IMG/VR virus record: IMGVR_UViG_3300010885_049282
Span: 1-28,370 of that record
Length of the DNA: 28,370 nucleotides
Reading direction: 5' to 3' (one strand)
Origin: a virus
The notes under the pieces are model-generated. The model worked only from the letters and a program-made list of their open reading frames with translations. It ran no database searches and had not been told where the DNA came from. Below, piece after piece: positions 15,208-21,735 of this stretch (positions are counted from its first letter, which is position 1; each line of letters starts with the position of its first letter). The translations under genes and the position numbers were made by a program.

Positions 15208-16073
15208 CCTTGAACGGAATCCAACTCGGCCATGAGTTTTTCGACCGCAAGTTTTTCGGCGCGGTAGTCCTGCCCTAAAGCACGCATGTTTTCGACCTCG
15301 GCGCGGCCCGCACGGATGGCGGCCTGCAGCGCAGCCACGCGCTTGCCGTCCTGAATGGCCTGCACGTTGGCGGATAGCTCGGAGACGTTCGGCGAACCTT
15401 TTTCGCCGCCGTTTTTCCATTTTTTGGCGCGGACGTCTTCCTCGAACCAGACGATCCAGAGCCGTTGCCAGCCGATGAGCCGGCCGTTGCGCTCCCAGCC
15501 GTTGTTTCCGGTGGTCATGAGCCACTTGCGCTCAGCCCAGTCCGGATGCACCCGGCCACTGGCGGTAGCCCAGGTCCTGACCTCCTCGATGCTGGGTATC
15601 GACACCTCGCGGAATTGAGCGAGCGCCTCTTTCGTTTCATTCCGTTCCGTTCCGTTCCGTTCCGTTATGGAGTCGGTAACAGACTCGCTGCTGGTATCGC
15701 TGGCGGCATCGGAGTGCGATTCGGAGTGCGATGTTGTCTCAGGTTTTTTACCCCAGCGGCGCTTGTTTCCTATGATGCCGCCGCGGCGCTTGGCGCGGGT
15801 CTCTTTTTCGGCCTGCTCGGGGTAGAAGTTCACGACTAGGTCGTCTCCGTCCCATGCCCAGAGTTCGGTGGCGCGTGTCACTTCGTCGGCGGTGACCTTG
15901 GCGAGCTGTTGCCAGCGGCGATCTGCCCACGCCCGACACCCGGAAATGATCCCGCCGTTCTCCTGACCGCAGCAAAACGACAACAGCGCCAGCCAGGTGG
16001 CCCGCTCGATGGGTTCTGCGCCCACAAACTCCGCGCCGTCCAAGACGCTCCGGTGGATGTTTATGTATTCCAT
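15195..16073 (-). CDS. Replication initiator or helicase-loader-like protein
   Basis: 292 residues from the ATG at 16073 (MEYINIHRSVLDG). The N-terminus (20-105) has the look of phage replisome-organiser winged-helix domains: 'RATWLALLSFCCGQENGGIISGCRAWADRRWQQLAKVTADEV'. A low-complexity linker of Ser, Thr, Asp and a TERNGTERNETK repeat follows. The C-terminal half (about 160-215) has a 'RTWATASG...HPDWAERKW' segment like the DNA-binding part of primosomal proteins. A final coiled coil ends the protein. Position just before dnaB supports loading of that helicase. Exact family is not proven. Confidence 0.7.
   Translation of the reverse strand: MEYINIHRSVLDGAEFVGAEPIERATWLALLSFCCGQENGGIISGCRAWADRRWQQLAKVTADEVTRATELWAWDGDDLVVNFYPEQAEKETRAKRRGGIIGNKRRWGKKPETTSHSESHSDAASDTSSESVTDSITERNGTERNETKEALAQFREVSIPSIEEVRTWATASGRVHPDWAERKWLMTTGNNGWERNGRLIGWQRLWIVWFEEDVRAKKWKNGGEKGSPNVSELSANVQAIQDGKRVAALQAAIRAGRAEVENMRALGQDYRAEKLAVEKLMAELDSVQGCNE
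15641..15665 (-). repeat. (TCCGT)5 microsatellite inside the initiator-like gene
   Basis: Five perfect copies of a five-base unit. The unit length is not a multiple of three, so gain or loss of one copy would shift the frame. It encodes the ERNGTERNE linker, a kind of repeat often seen between domains of phage replication proteins. Confidence 0.85.
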
Positions 16074-16092
16074 AAAATAAATGCTCACCAAG

Positions 16093-16584
16093 TCACCACC
16101 TACCCATGCGCCGAGGGCACGGGCCGAGTAGCTCATACAGATCGGCCTGGACATGGCGCGCCGGCAGGGTCATCGGTAGGCCATCGCCGCCGGTCTTGAT
16201 GAAGTTCGCCGCCTTTTTCACGATGACGCGCACGATGTTGAACCTATAAGCCGGGTCTTTTTCGGGGAAGAACGCTTCAATGATGTGCGGGTTCTTGGTC
16301 TGCCTCCACACACACAGGCGCACAGTGCCTATTGCAGGCGTGGGCTGGTCGGCGCTGGATATGGCGGCATCGGGCTCGGCGGCAGACGTCGCCTCCGCTG
16401 GGGGCGCAGGAACGCGCAGGGCGGTCGCGAGTTTTTCAACTGCGGAGGACGTCAAATGGATGCGTTTGGAGCTCGTGATGTAATCGACTCCCTCCGTCAG
16501 CAGCTCCAGACGGAAACGGCGCATGTTGTCGCGGCTTAAACCAAGCCTGCCAGCGACCTTTGATTCCCAGTGTGTAAAATCCAT
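16093..16584 (-). CDS. Hypothetical protein with an N-terminal DNA-binding-like region
   Basis: 163 residues. Residues 1-55 (LGLSRDNMRRFRLELLTEGVDYITSSKRIHLTSSAVEKL) look like a helix-turn-helix followed by a beta wing. A Pro/Ala linker spans about 58-85. The C-terminal part (LCVWRQTKNPHIIEAFFPE...FNIVRVIVKKAANFIKTG...MTLPARHVQADLYELLGPCPRRMGRW) is a compact beta-rich domain with a conserved-looking end. It lies between the HTH gene and the replication genes. Function unknown; a regulatory or replication role is inferred. Confidence 0.65.
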   Translation of the reverse strand: MDFTHWESKVAGRLGLSRDNMRRFRLELLTEGVDYITSSKRIHLTSSAVEKLATALRVPAPPAEATSAAEPDAAISSADQPTPAIGTVRLCVWRQTKNPHIIEAFFPEKDPAYRFNIVRVIVKKAANFIKTGGDGLPMTLPARHVQADLYELLGPCPRRMGRW

Positions 16585-16626
16585 GTTTTTGTTTTTGTGG
16601 TCTATCTCGCCAACCCATCACGTTTT

Positions 16627-17340
16627 TTAAATTGGTCCGCCGACTGAGACCCCCCCCCCCGCCTCCGTCGTCCCGGCCGCTCCGCCAGCGCCGGCGGCAA
16701 TCTCCACCACCCGACCCAATCCGACCGCGTCTCCTGGCATTACCTCAACAGCATCACTGGCAGCATCAATCACATCAGAAATCTCTTTTTGTTGGCGTTT
16801 TCCATCATTTGCACATAATGCCGTATCAACCGACGCCCGCTTCATGCTTGCCAGCTTGGCCTCGAAGTCGGCCACGCTGCCGCCTTGGACCGTGTGGCGG
16901 TGCTCGATCACCAGGGACGGATCACCATCGAGCGCGGCCTTTTTGTCGCTGAATATCCCGAACGACACGGGTATTTGCCCCACCGGAACAGCACCGGCGG
17001 CCAGCGCCTCCTCGTATCGGTCGGCTGACATCTTCAGGATTCTTCCGATCTGCCCGCTCAGCTGTTTCTTTTCTATGGCTACCAAATCGGGCCGAGCATC
17101 CCGCAGCGCAGACACCAAGTGATGCGACACTCCGAATGCCCGAGCGATCCGGAGCAGCCCATGTCCTTCGGCCAACGCCCGGCAAATCGCATCCCGCTTG
17201 GCCGTGTCCCTGGCCAAACTGACCGCCGTGTATTGGCGGCGCATCTCTGGCTGATCCAGCGTGAGCAACCGCAGTTCGTCCTCCGCGAACAGCGACGGCT
17301 GCCCCGACATCAACTCTTTGGAATCCTCAGACATGACCAT
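16627..17340 (-). CDS. Helix-turn-helix protein, terminase-small-subunit-like
   Basis: 237 residues from the ATG at 17340; an ATG at 17334 would give 235. The frame is open upstream but overlaps the winged-helix gene. The HTH (KRDAICRALAEGHGLLRIARAFGVSHHLVSALRDARPDLVAIEKK) is followed by helices and 'VGQIPVSFGIFSDKKAALDGDPSLVIEHRH', a pattern seen in phage HTH proteins related to terminase small subunits. The last 35 residues are Gly/Ala-rich and end just after an 11-base G run. Its position before replication genes, not next to TerL, fits a regulator as well. Confidence 0.65.
   Translation of the reverse strand: MVMSEDSKELMSGQPSLFAEDELRLLTLDQPEMRRQYTAVSLARDTAKRDAICRALAEGHGLLRIARAFGVSHHLVSALRDARPDLVAIEKKQLSGQIGRILKMSADRYEEALAAGAVPVGQIPVSFGIFSDKKAALDGDPSLVIEHRHTVQGGSVADFEAKLASMKRASVDTALCANDGKRQQKEISDVIDAASDAVEVMPGDAVGLGRVVEIAAGAGGAAGTTEAGGGVSVGGPI
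16650..16660 (-). repeat. 11-base poly-G tract (minus strand) near the end of the HTH gene
   Basis: Eleven consecutive Cs on the plus strand, eight codons before the stop of the HTH gene. One G fewer changes the C-terminus to SQSADQFKKRDGLAR and a new stop. One G more opens a frame that runs through the next gene's start. Such tracts are slippage-prone in replication and in sequencing. Confidence 0.9.
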
Positions 17341-17596
17341 TTTGAAAAAACTGCGGGGTGGTGTGGACTTGATGGGCGCGCTGCCAGCCCGAGATGGCTT
17401 CAGCCGAAATAAACCAACGACCACCATCGAAAAAAACCGGCCCGAATTCGCCGCGCTTGAACGAATCCTTGATCCACCGAGCACAGCGGCCGGGGAAAAA
17501 CCGCTCCCGCACTTGAGCCACCGTGAACACCGGCAACGGCTCCGACAGCGTGGCCGCCTGCGTCGTAGCATCGAGGAGCGCGCGACGGGCCATCAT
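17327..17596 (-). CDS. Small winged-helix protein, excisionase-like
   Basis: 89 residues from the ATG at 17596, which overlaps the previous stop (ATGA) and has GGAGG upstream. Residues 23-70 (PVFTVAQVRERFFPGRCARWIKDSFKRGEFGPVFFDGGRWFISAEAISGWQRAH) follow the MerR/Xis layout: helix, turn, helix, wing with GGRW, helix. It could be the excisionase that reverses integration, or an early regulator. The long frame extending to 18013 is not used because three better-supported starts lie inside it. Confidence 0.7.
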   Translation of the reverse strand: MMARRALLDATTQAATLSEPLPVFTVAQVRERFFPGRCARWIKDSFKRGEFGPVFFDGGRWFISAEAISGWQRAHQVHTTPQFFQNGHV

Positions 17597-17757
17597 TTCA
17601 GCCCTCCATTGACCTTCAACAAACGAGCCAATCGACGACCACGCCGATTGAGCGAGCGCCGCGGCGGACGTGGCAGCGGCCGACCCGCTGCCACGCACAA
17701 CCCCACCACCCATAACGCCGCCAGCACACAACTGGCGGAAACTATTGCCAAGATCAT
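17593..17757 (-). CDS. 54-residue single-span membrane peptide
   Basis: Starts MILAIVSASCVLAALWVVGLC; residues 2-24 form one membrane helix, followed by a strongly basic tail (PRRSLNRRGRRLARLLK). GGAGG lies eight bases before the ATG. The start overlaps the upstream stop and its own stop overlaps the next start (ATGA both). Shape fits a small holin-like or host-interaction membrane peptide. No function is shown. Confidence 0.6.
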   Translation of the reverse strand: MILAIVSASCVLAALWVVGLCVAAGRPLPRPPRRSLNRRGRRLARLLKVNGGLK

Positions 17758-17954
17758 CTCGCACCCTCCTTGAACGAAAAAAAACCCCGGCGAACGGTCG
17801 CAAGCGGCAACGCACGATCACACGACCGCGCGCCGCTAATGACCCGCTGCGCTGGCAATTCTGCCGGGGAAACTCTGACCGGCCGAGCCACACCGTCCGC
17901 ATCGCGACGCAGCGCCAGGCCAAACAAACGGAGGATAGAACGATCAGACAACAT
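17754..17954 (-). CDS. Small basic protein, unknown
   Basis: 66 residues (MLSDRSILRLFGLALRRDADGVARPVRVSPAELPAQRV...). The start lies six bases after the zinc-protein stop and its stop overlaps the next start (ATGA). There is no clear Shine-Dalgarno site. It is accepted because it closes the chain of overlapping genes; a non-coding spacer is the alternative. Confidence 0.45.
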   Translation of the reverse strand: MLSDRSILRLFGLALRRDADGVARPVRVSPAELPAQRVISGARSCDRALPLATVRRGFFSFKEGAR

Positions 17955-17960
17955 AAGTGA

Positions 17961-18254
17961 TTAGGCAGCGCTGACGTGGGGATTGAAGCCGCCAGTAGAA
18001 GAAGGGGCGGCAAGACCCACCGTGCCCCGATTTGACCCCGGCAAGGTCAGCGCCGCCAAAATATCCGCCGCCGTCGTGCGAGACTCAGCCAGCCAGCCGG
18101 CCAACGTCGTCGGCCTGAACGACGCAGTCTGGACCACGAAACAATCCGGACAAATCCCGTGCGATATCAACGCGCCGGCGGGCACGATGGGCGCGTTGAC
18201 AAACACTTGCCCAGCAAACCACCGCGAGCAATACGCGCAACAATGAGCACTCAT
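17961..18254 (-). CDS. Small zinc-binding protein in the early operon
   Basis: 97 residues. CxxC pairs at C6-C9 and C35-C38 form a probable zinc ribbon; the rest (TTLAGWLAESRTTAADILAALTLPG) is helical. AAGGAGGT lies four bases before the ATG, the strongest ribosome site in this block. Its start overlaps the RHH stop (ATGA). An early-gene or anti-host role is possible, but only zinc binding is supported. Confidence 0.65.
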   Translation of the reverse strand: MSAHCCAYCSRWFAGQVFVNAPIVPAGALISHGICPDCFVVQTASFRPTTLAGWLAESRTTAADILAALTLPGSNRGTVGLAAPSSTGGFNPHVSAA

Positions 18255-18424
18255 GCGACCTCCTTAATGCGCCTAGCGTCGCGATCCTGGAGGATCAGAA
18301 ATTCGAGGTAGTTCGAGAAACTGCGACAGTCTCGGCGGGCGAGGTCTAGCCCTATCGGGACTATGTCCTGTGAAAGTGAGATTTGCTTGCGCGCTTTGCC
18401 CTTAGTCCGTTTGCGTTGACTCAT
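18251..18424 (-). CDS. Ribbon-helix-helix regulator (leftward, first gene)
   Basis: 57 residues starting MSQRKRTKGKARKQISLSQD. A basic N-terminus precedes a beta strand (KQISLS), then two helices (DIVPIGLDLARRDCR and SFSNYLEFLILQDRDARR), the MetJ/Arc/CopG layout. Dimers of this fold insert the strand in the major groove. It is the first gene of the leftward unit and probably represses its own or the divergent promoter. There is no Shine-Dalgarno site and the predicted transcription start is about five bases upstream, so the message is nearly leaderless. The gene was found by direct translation. Confidence 0.8.
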   Translation of the reverse strand: MSQRKRTKGKARKQISLSQDIVPIGLDLARRDCRSFSNYLEFLILQDRDARRIKEVA

Positions 18425-18435
18425 CGTAGAGCCAA

Positions 18436-18463
18436 ATTAAACACCTCGCACAGCAATCGTCAA
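18436..18463 (-). promoter_or_regulatory. Leftward sigma70-like promoter
   Basis: On the minus strand: -35 TTGACG (18458-18463), 16-base spacer, -10 TTTAAT (18436-18441). Predicted start is about 18429, five bases before the RHH ATG at 18424. Confidence 0.65.
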
Positions 18464-18470
18464 CAAATAT

Positions 18471-18476
18471 GTGTAT
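18471..18476 (+). promoter_or_regulatory. GTGTAT half-site upstream of the leftward promoter
   Basis: GTGTATAAA, eight bases upstream of the leftward -35 and 33 bases from the palindromic site (about three helical turns). It shares its core with sites at 18504-18518 and 19410-19415. Confidence 0.45.
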
Positions 18477-18484
18477 AAAAATGC

Positions 18485-18512
18485 TTGTCGCGTCGGCTTA
18501 TTGGTGTATTCT
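18485..18512 (+). promoter_or_regulatory. Rightward sigma70-like promoter
   Basis: -35 TTGTCG (18485-18490), 16-base spacer, -10 TATTCT (18507-18512). It drives the DUF6573-like gene and those after it. The -10 lies inside the inverted repeat 18504-18518. Confidence 0.55.
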
Positions 18513-18518
18513 ATACAC
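18504..18518 (+). promoter_or_regulatory. Palindromic operator candidate
   Basis: GTGTATTCTATACAC: perfect 6-base arms with a 3-base centre, covering the -10 of the rightward promoter. Binding here would block rightward transcription. RHH dimers commonly bind such short inverted sites. Confidence 0.6.
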
Positions 18519-18572
18519 ACAAAGGCGTCAGCAGCCTTGAAAACATTGAGCAAAACAACAACACCAAAAAAC

Positions 18573-19037
18573 ATGAAAACACAAACAATCGAAGACGAAA
18601 ACAGCATGGAATCCCTATTTGGAGAAGTTATGAGCACCTATTCACGCGCCCAAGGCATCCAAGACGGCGTTCTGGTGGACGTGTCCGATGCCCTCACGCC
18701 ATGCCCCTTCAAATATCCCGTCGCCATGAGCCGAGCAGCCTACGAAGCCACCATTGCCATCGGCGGCGAATGGGTGGCCATAGAAAACCCCACGGATGAC
18801 ATGATCGAGAAATTGCAGTTGCCCGGCGGCCAAGACGTGGCAGGACGATTGCATGACGTCTTCAGCATGGCACTGGAGGCAATCCGGCGCGGCACGACCA
18901 CAGATCGCATCTGGTTCTCCGTCCTCGTCGACACCCACGGCAACGGGCGCAAAACCAAGGTCGATCTATATAGCGTCTGCGGCCCCGGCGACACCGCCGC
19001 ACCTGTCATCACCATCATGCTGCGTGGCGAAGACTGA
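18573..19037 (+). CDS. DUF6573-like protein
   Basis: 154 residues from the ATG at 18573, downstream of the predicted transcription start. A frame open to 18471 would begin upstream of it. Later starts are possible at 18606 and at 18630, where GGAG lies five bases upstream. The sequence LFGEVMSTYSRAQGIQDGVLVDVS...FKYPVAMSRAAYE...GRLHDVFSMALEAIR...WFSVLVD...VCGPGDTAAPVITIML matches the DUF6573 family, found in phages, plasmids and mobile elements. The family function is unknown. It is the first rightward gene, so it is expressed early or in the lysogen. Confidence 0.75.
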   Translation: MKTQTIEDENSMESLFGEVMSTYSRAQGIQDGVLVDVSDALTPCPFKYPVAMSRAAYEATIAIGGEWVAIENPTDDMIEKLQLPGGQDVAGRLHDVFSMALEAIRRGTTTDRIWFSVLVDTHGNGRKTKVDLYSVCGPGDTAAPVITIMLRGED

Positions 19038-19100
19038 CCCGCGTTCGCCGGGGCTGACAACGGCCACCGGCGACCGCGCGCCAGTAACGCGCCTACTACC

Positions 19101-19298
19101 ATGACCAAAAAAAATTGCGAAACACTCATCGAAGTCCTGACCCGTCAGAGCGCGGATTGCGCCCTGCACGCAGATCAAGCGGGCCAAGACCACCAACCCC
19201 ACGAGCAAGCATTTCAGACCGGCGCATCCCAAGCATTCCGGCTGGCCATCGAATACACCAAAGACGCCCTAGCCGGCATCCTCACCACCGCAAAATAA
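19101..19298 (+). CDS. Small hypothetical protein
   Basis: 65 residues (MTKKNCETLIEVLTRQSADCALHADQAGQDHQPHEQAFQTGASQAFRLAIEYTKDALAGIL...). It is helical, with several His and Gln residues and no membrane segment. The start is 63 bases after the DUF6573-like gene, with no Shine-Dalgarno site. It is accepted for its composition and place in the unit. Confidence 0.55.
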   Translation: MTKKNCETLIEVLTRQSADCALHADQAGQDHQPHEQAFQTGASQAFRLAIEYTKDALAGILTTAK

Positions 19299-19304
19299 AC
19301 ATTA

Positions 19305-19394
19305 ATGAAAATTGAAACAAAAGAACACCTAGAGAGCGCGGCCATAGCCCTGTGCTTCTGGCTCTTATTCCTTGCAGCAGTTGTGCTAGTTTGA
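19305..19394 (+). CDS. 29-residue single-span membrane peptide
   Basis: A polar N-terminus (MKIETKEHLES) is followed by an unbroken hydrophobic helix (AAIALCFWLLFLAAVVLV) to the stop. It starts six bases after the previous gene. The stop codon lies inside the -35 box of the next promoter. Peptides of this shape insert in the inner membrane; a lysis or signalling role is speculative. Confidence 0.5.
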   Translation: MKIETKEHLESAAIALCFWLLFLAAVVLV

Positions 19395-19418
19395 CACCTG
19401 CACCAAAATGTGTATACT
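19391..19418 (+). promoter_or_regulatory. Sigma70 promoter of the second RHH gene
   Basis: Consensus -35 TTGACA (19391-19396), 16-base spacer, TATACT -10 (19413-19418) preceded by TGTG. The predicted start is about 19425-19426, at the GTG start codon of the gene. Confidence 0.75.
19410..19415 (+). promoter_or_regulatory. GTGTAT half-site over the second RHH promoter
   Basis: GTGTATAC overlaps the -10 element. It shares its core with the elements in the divergent region, which suggests that one regulator, perhaps this RHH protein itself, controls all three promoters. Confidence 0.45.
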
Positions 19419-19425
19419 GTAGAGC

Positions 19426-19737
19426 GTGAAAACTCGTATCCAAGTCAGCATCCACCCCGAACTGGTCCAATGTGCCCATGACAATATGGCCGTGCGCAAA
19501 TACTCCTCGTTCAGCGCATACCTAGAAACGCTGATCCGCGAAGAATACGCGCGCACCACGGCCAAAACGGCGAGCCTCGCTCCCAGCCCCGCCTTCGAGG
19601 CTATTTGGAACGCCTCGGTAGCCGCTGCGAGCGCGAGCGCCGCACAACTTCCAAAGCAGCAATTAATTCTGACAAAAGAATCCGAAGCTGCTCCTGAGAA
19701 AGAGAAGAAACTTGGGAAGAAACAACGGAAGAAATAG
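19426..19737 (+). CDS. Second ribbon-helix-helix regulator
   Basis: 103 residues from a GTG. Residues 2-45 (KTRIQVSIHPELVQCAHDNMAVRKYSSFSAYLETLIREEYAR) form strand-helix-helix of the CopG/Arc type. A linker and a Lys/Glu-rich tail (EKEKKLGKKQRKK) follow, which could add non-specific DNA contact. No ribosome site is possible because the predicted mRNA begins at or just before the start codon; leaderless translation is likely. It has its own strong promoter, so it may be the lysogenic repressor. Confidence 0.75.
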   Translation: MKTRIQVSIHPELVQCAHDNMAVRKYSSFSAYLETLIREEYARTTAKTASLAPSPAFEAIWNASVAAASASAAQLPKQQLILTKESEAAPEKEKKLGKKQRKK

Positions 19738-19850
19738 AGTGACGAATGGGTGACTGCATAAATGTGATTAGTGATGTAACAATTACAGCCAACAAAAAAT
19801 CAGTCAACTGTAAATTTTGCTGCGGGGATAGATTTTTGAAACGGAAACAC

Positions 19851-20171
19851 ATGAAGACAAAAATGACAGCCATGGCACTTGTGATTGCGGCCACATCGTA
19901 TGCACTGAACAGCGAACCGAGTGCGCCAGCTGCCGTCTCAACGCCGGCGCGCTACACCCTGACCGCCGGTCCGATAACGTATGTAGACGGGGCACAGCTA
20001 ACCTTTCAGACCTTTGTGCGGATGGACACCACGACAGGGCAAGCGTGGATGATGCATTATGTGGTAAACAGCACCAACGCGCCCTTGCCGGAGTGGGTGC
20101 CCGTTCTCGAGCGATTTCCCAGCGTAGGCCCAACAGCATCAAAGGCGACACAAACTAACGCAACCCGTTGA
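19851..20171 (+). CDS. Small exported protein, possible lysogenic conversion gene
   Basis: 106 residues from the ATG at 19851 (MKTKMTAMALVIAATSYALN), chosen because it begins a clean signal peptide; the frame is open to 19746. The mature part (ARYTLTAGPITYVDGAQLTFQTFVRMDTTTGQAWMMHYVVN...LPEWVPV) is beta-rich with a DTTTGxxW motif seen in small periplasmic or secreted proteins. Placed next to repressor and integrase, it is likely expressed in the lysogen and may alter the cell envelope, for example in superinfection exclusion. That role is inferred. Confidence 0.6.
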   Translation: MKTKMTAMALVIAATSYALNSEPSAPAAVSTPARYTLTAGPITYVDGAQLTFQTFVRMDTTTGQAWMMHYVVNSTNAPLPEWVPVLERFPSVGPTASKATQTNATR

Positions 20172-20202
20172 TGCACAGTACAAGTCCCATTGCTCGTCAA
20201 TT

Positions 20203-21594
20203 ATGAAACCATCATTTACGCAAACCCCTGAAAATCAAAGGCGAATAGCCACAACACTCTGCGATGACAGTGTTTCTGTGGGTATTTTGCGCTTGCCACC
20301 TATGCGCAAGGTGGAAGAATCGACACCTCTCAGCACCATGTCAACAGCATCAAAGACAGCATCAACAGCAGCAGAGAAGTTTTATTTGCCCTACGGCGGT
20401 AGGCGCTGGCGCATCTTCAAGCGATCCACCTCTCCGAACTGGTATCTGGTGTTTCAGCGCGCCGGCAAACGATACCTGCTCAGCCTGGGCGCGACGAAGG
20501 AGACCGCCATCTCCGCCGCCAAGGTCAAGATACAGGCGTGGACCGAGGACCGTTTAGACGTTTTGCGGAAATCGATGGAGAGGCCCGGAGAGAAACAGTA
20601 TTCCACGCTCACCGAGTTCCTCACCGCGGCCAAGGCCGTGCCCTGTGGCAAGGAGGCATCGCGGCTCGAGGGATGCAACAAAATGAGGCTCGTCGTGAAA
20701 CGCGCTGGGCGTGATCCAGACACGGCGACCACTGCGGTGTTTGGCGACTCCACCGCCGCAGATTATTTCCGCCACATCGAGACCCAGGCGGCTGGCATCA
20801 ACAACCAGAAAGACAAGTCGCGTTTCATAAATTCAGCGATCTCCACGTTCATAGGGGCAAATGCCTTGCTTGCGGCCAACAAACTCCGGCATTACGAAGG
20901 CATCCGTCTGCCCGAAATGACGTCGTTTCGCGAGGCGCTACGCAGGAGCGGACTGAAACTACGCCGCACGGTAAAGTGTGACCCTTCTTGGCCGCTGATC
21001 CGCGACCTGTTCCGGGAATGGATCAAACTCGGCAAACGCTCCGACTACACTCCAGCGGCCGACCGTTGTGAGTTTGACCGGAGAAACGTGTGGCTTGCCA
21101 TGTCTATGGAGCTGACGTTTGGCCTGCGAATCAACGAAGTGCGCCAGGTCCGATGGGAATGGTTCACGGACGACGCCTACGGTCCGGTGTTGCGCGGTGA
21201 TGCCCTCGTCAAGAACGGCAGCGGCGAGCTACGCATGACCCCGCTCAATCCCTTCTGGAGGATATTTAATCTGATCCTCGACGCAAACGGATGGCGGAAG
21301 ACGTCTGGGCCGCTGCTCGAAGGCGACTGCATCAGCCGCACGCGCGACTACCCTTTCAAGCACATCGGAGCCATCCTACGCCGTGCGGGCTGGCAGACGC
21401 AGAAGACAAACCACGCGCTCCGGGATTTATCGGCGTCGCTCATCACCACCAAGTTCGGGGCGCAGAAGGCGCAGTGGTGGGCACGGCACAGCAGCGTCAC
21501 CACCACCGAGGCGCACTACTCGCGGTTTGTCGATCAGCGCGCCGCTCTCACGAGCGAGAACGTATTGCCCTGGCTACACTTCGCGAAGCGGTGA
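20203..21594 (+). CDS. int: Tyrosine recombinase, phage integrase
   Basis: 463 residues from the ATG at 20203; the true start may be ATG 20302 or 20338 (MSTASKTAST), as no clear ribosome site marks any. An N-terminal arm/core-binding region (60-250) precedes the catalytic domain. The catalytic set is visible: R309 in GLRINEVRQVRW, H404 and R407 in HALRD, H429 in ARHSS and nucleophile Y439 in AHYSRF. The enzyme joins phage and host DNA at att sites. It is the last rightward gene and overlaps the convergent 53-residue gene by 21 bases. The attachment site was not identified. Confidence 0.9.
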   Translation: MKPSFTQTPENQRRIATTLCDDSVSVGILRLPPMRKVEESTPLSTMSTASKTASTAAEKFYLPYGGRRWRIFKRSTSPNWYLVFQRAGKRYLLSLGATKETAISAAKVKIQAWTEDRLDVLRKSMERPGEKQYSTLTEFLTAAKAVPCGKEASRLEGCNKMRLVVKRAGRDPDTATTAVFGDSTAADYFRHIETQAAGINNQKDKSRFINSAISTFIGANALLAANKLRHYEGIRLPEMTSFREALRRSGLKLRRTVKCDPSWPLIRDLFREWIKLGKRSDYTPAADRCEFDRRNVWLAMSMELTFGLRINEVRQVRWEWFTDDAYGPVLRGDALVKNGSGELRMTPLNPFWRIFNLILDANGWRKTSGPLLEGDCISRTRDYPFKHIGAILRRAGWQTQKTNHALRDLSASLITTKFGAQKAQWWARHSSVTTTEAHYSRFVDQRAALTSENVLPWLHFAKR

Positions 21595-21735
21595 CCGGCG
21601 GCCATGCGCCCGGCTCACGACCACGCCGGACTCGGCCAGCACTTGCTCGTCGTAGAACAGTTTTGCGCGTTTTTTGCCTTTGGGGACAATTCGCTTGATG
21701 CGCTGCCGCACCTCGTGGTCACGCTTGGTGATCAT
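21574..21735 (-). CDS. 53-residue basic protein, convergent with integrase
   Basis: Starts MITKRDHEVRQRIKRIVPKGKKRAKLFYDEQ, strongly basic, helical start and short beta segment. The start overlaps the phosphoesterase stop (ATGA), so translation is coupled. Its last codons overlap the integrase gene on the other strand. Likely binds nucleic acid because of its charge; no family was recognised. Confidence 0.6.
   Translation of the reverse strand: MITKRDHEVRQRIKRIVPKGKKRAKLFYDEQVLAESGVVVSRAHGRRSPLREV

Noticed and set aside
17340-18013. Upstream extension of the winged-helix frame
   Set aside because: It would overlap three consecutive small genes with their own coupled starts and ribosome sites.
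18437-18637. 66-codon minus-strand frame across the divergent control region
   Set aside because: It would cover both predicted promoters and the operator, and it has no ribosome site.
19738-19850. Possible attachment site upstream of the exported-protein gene (GTAA-CAA-TTAC inverted repeat)
   Set aside because: The repeat is too short and no second copy or tRNA-like sequence is seen.
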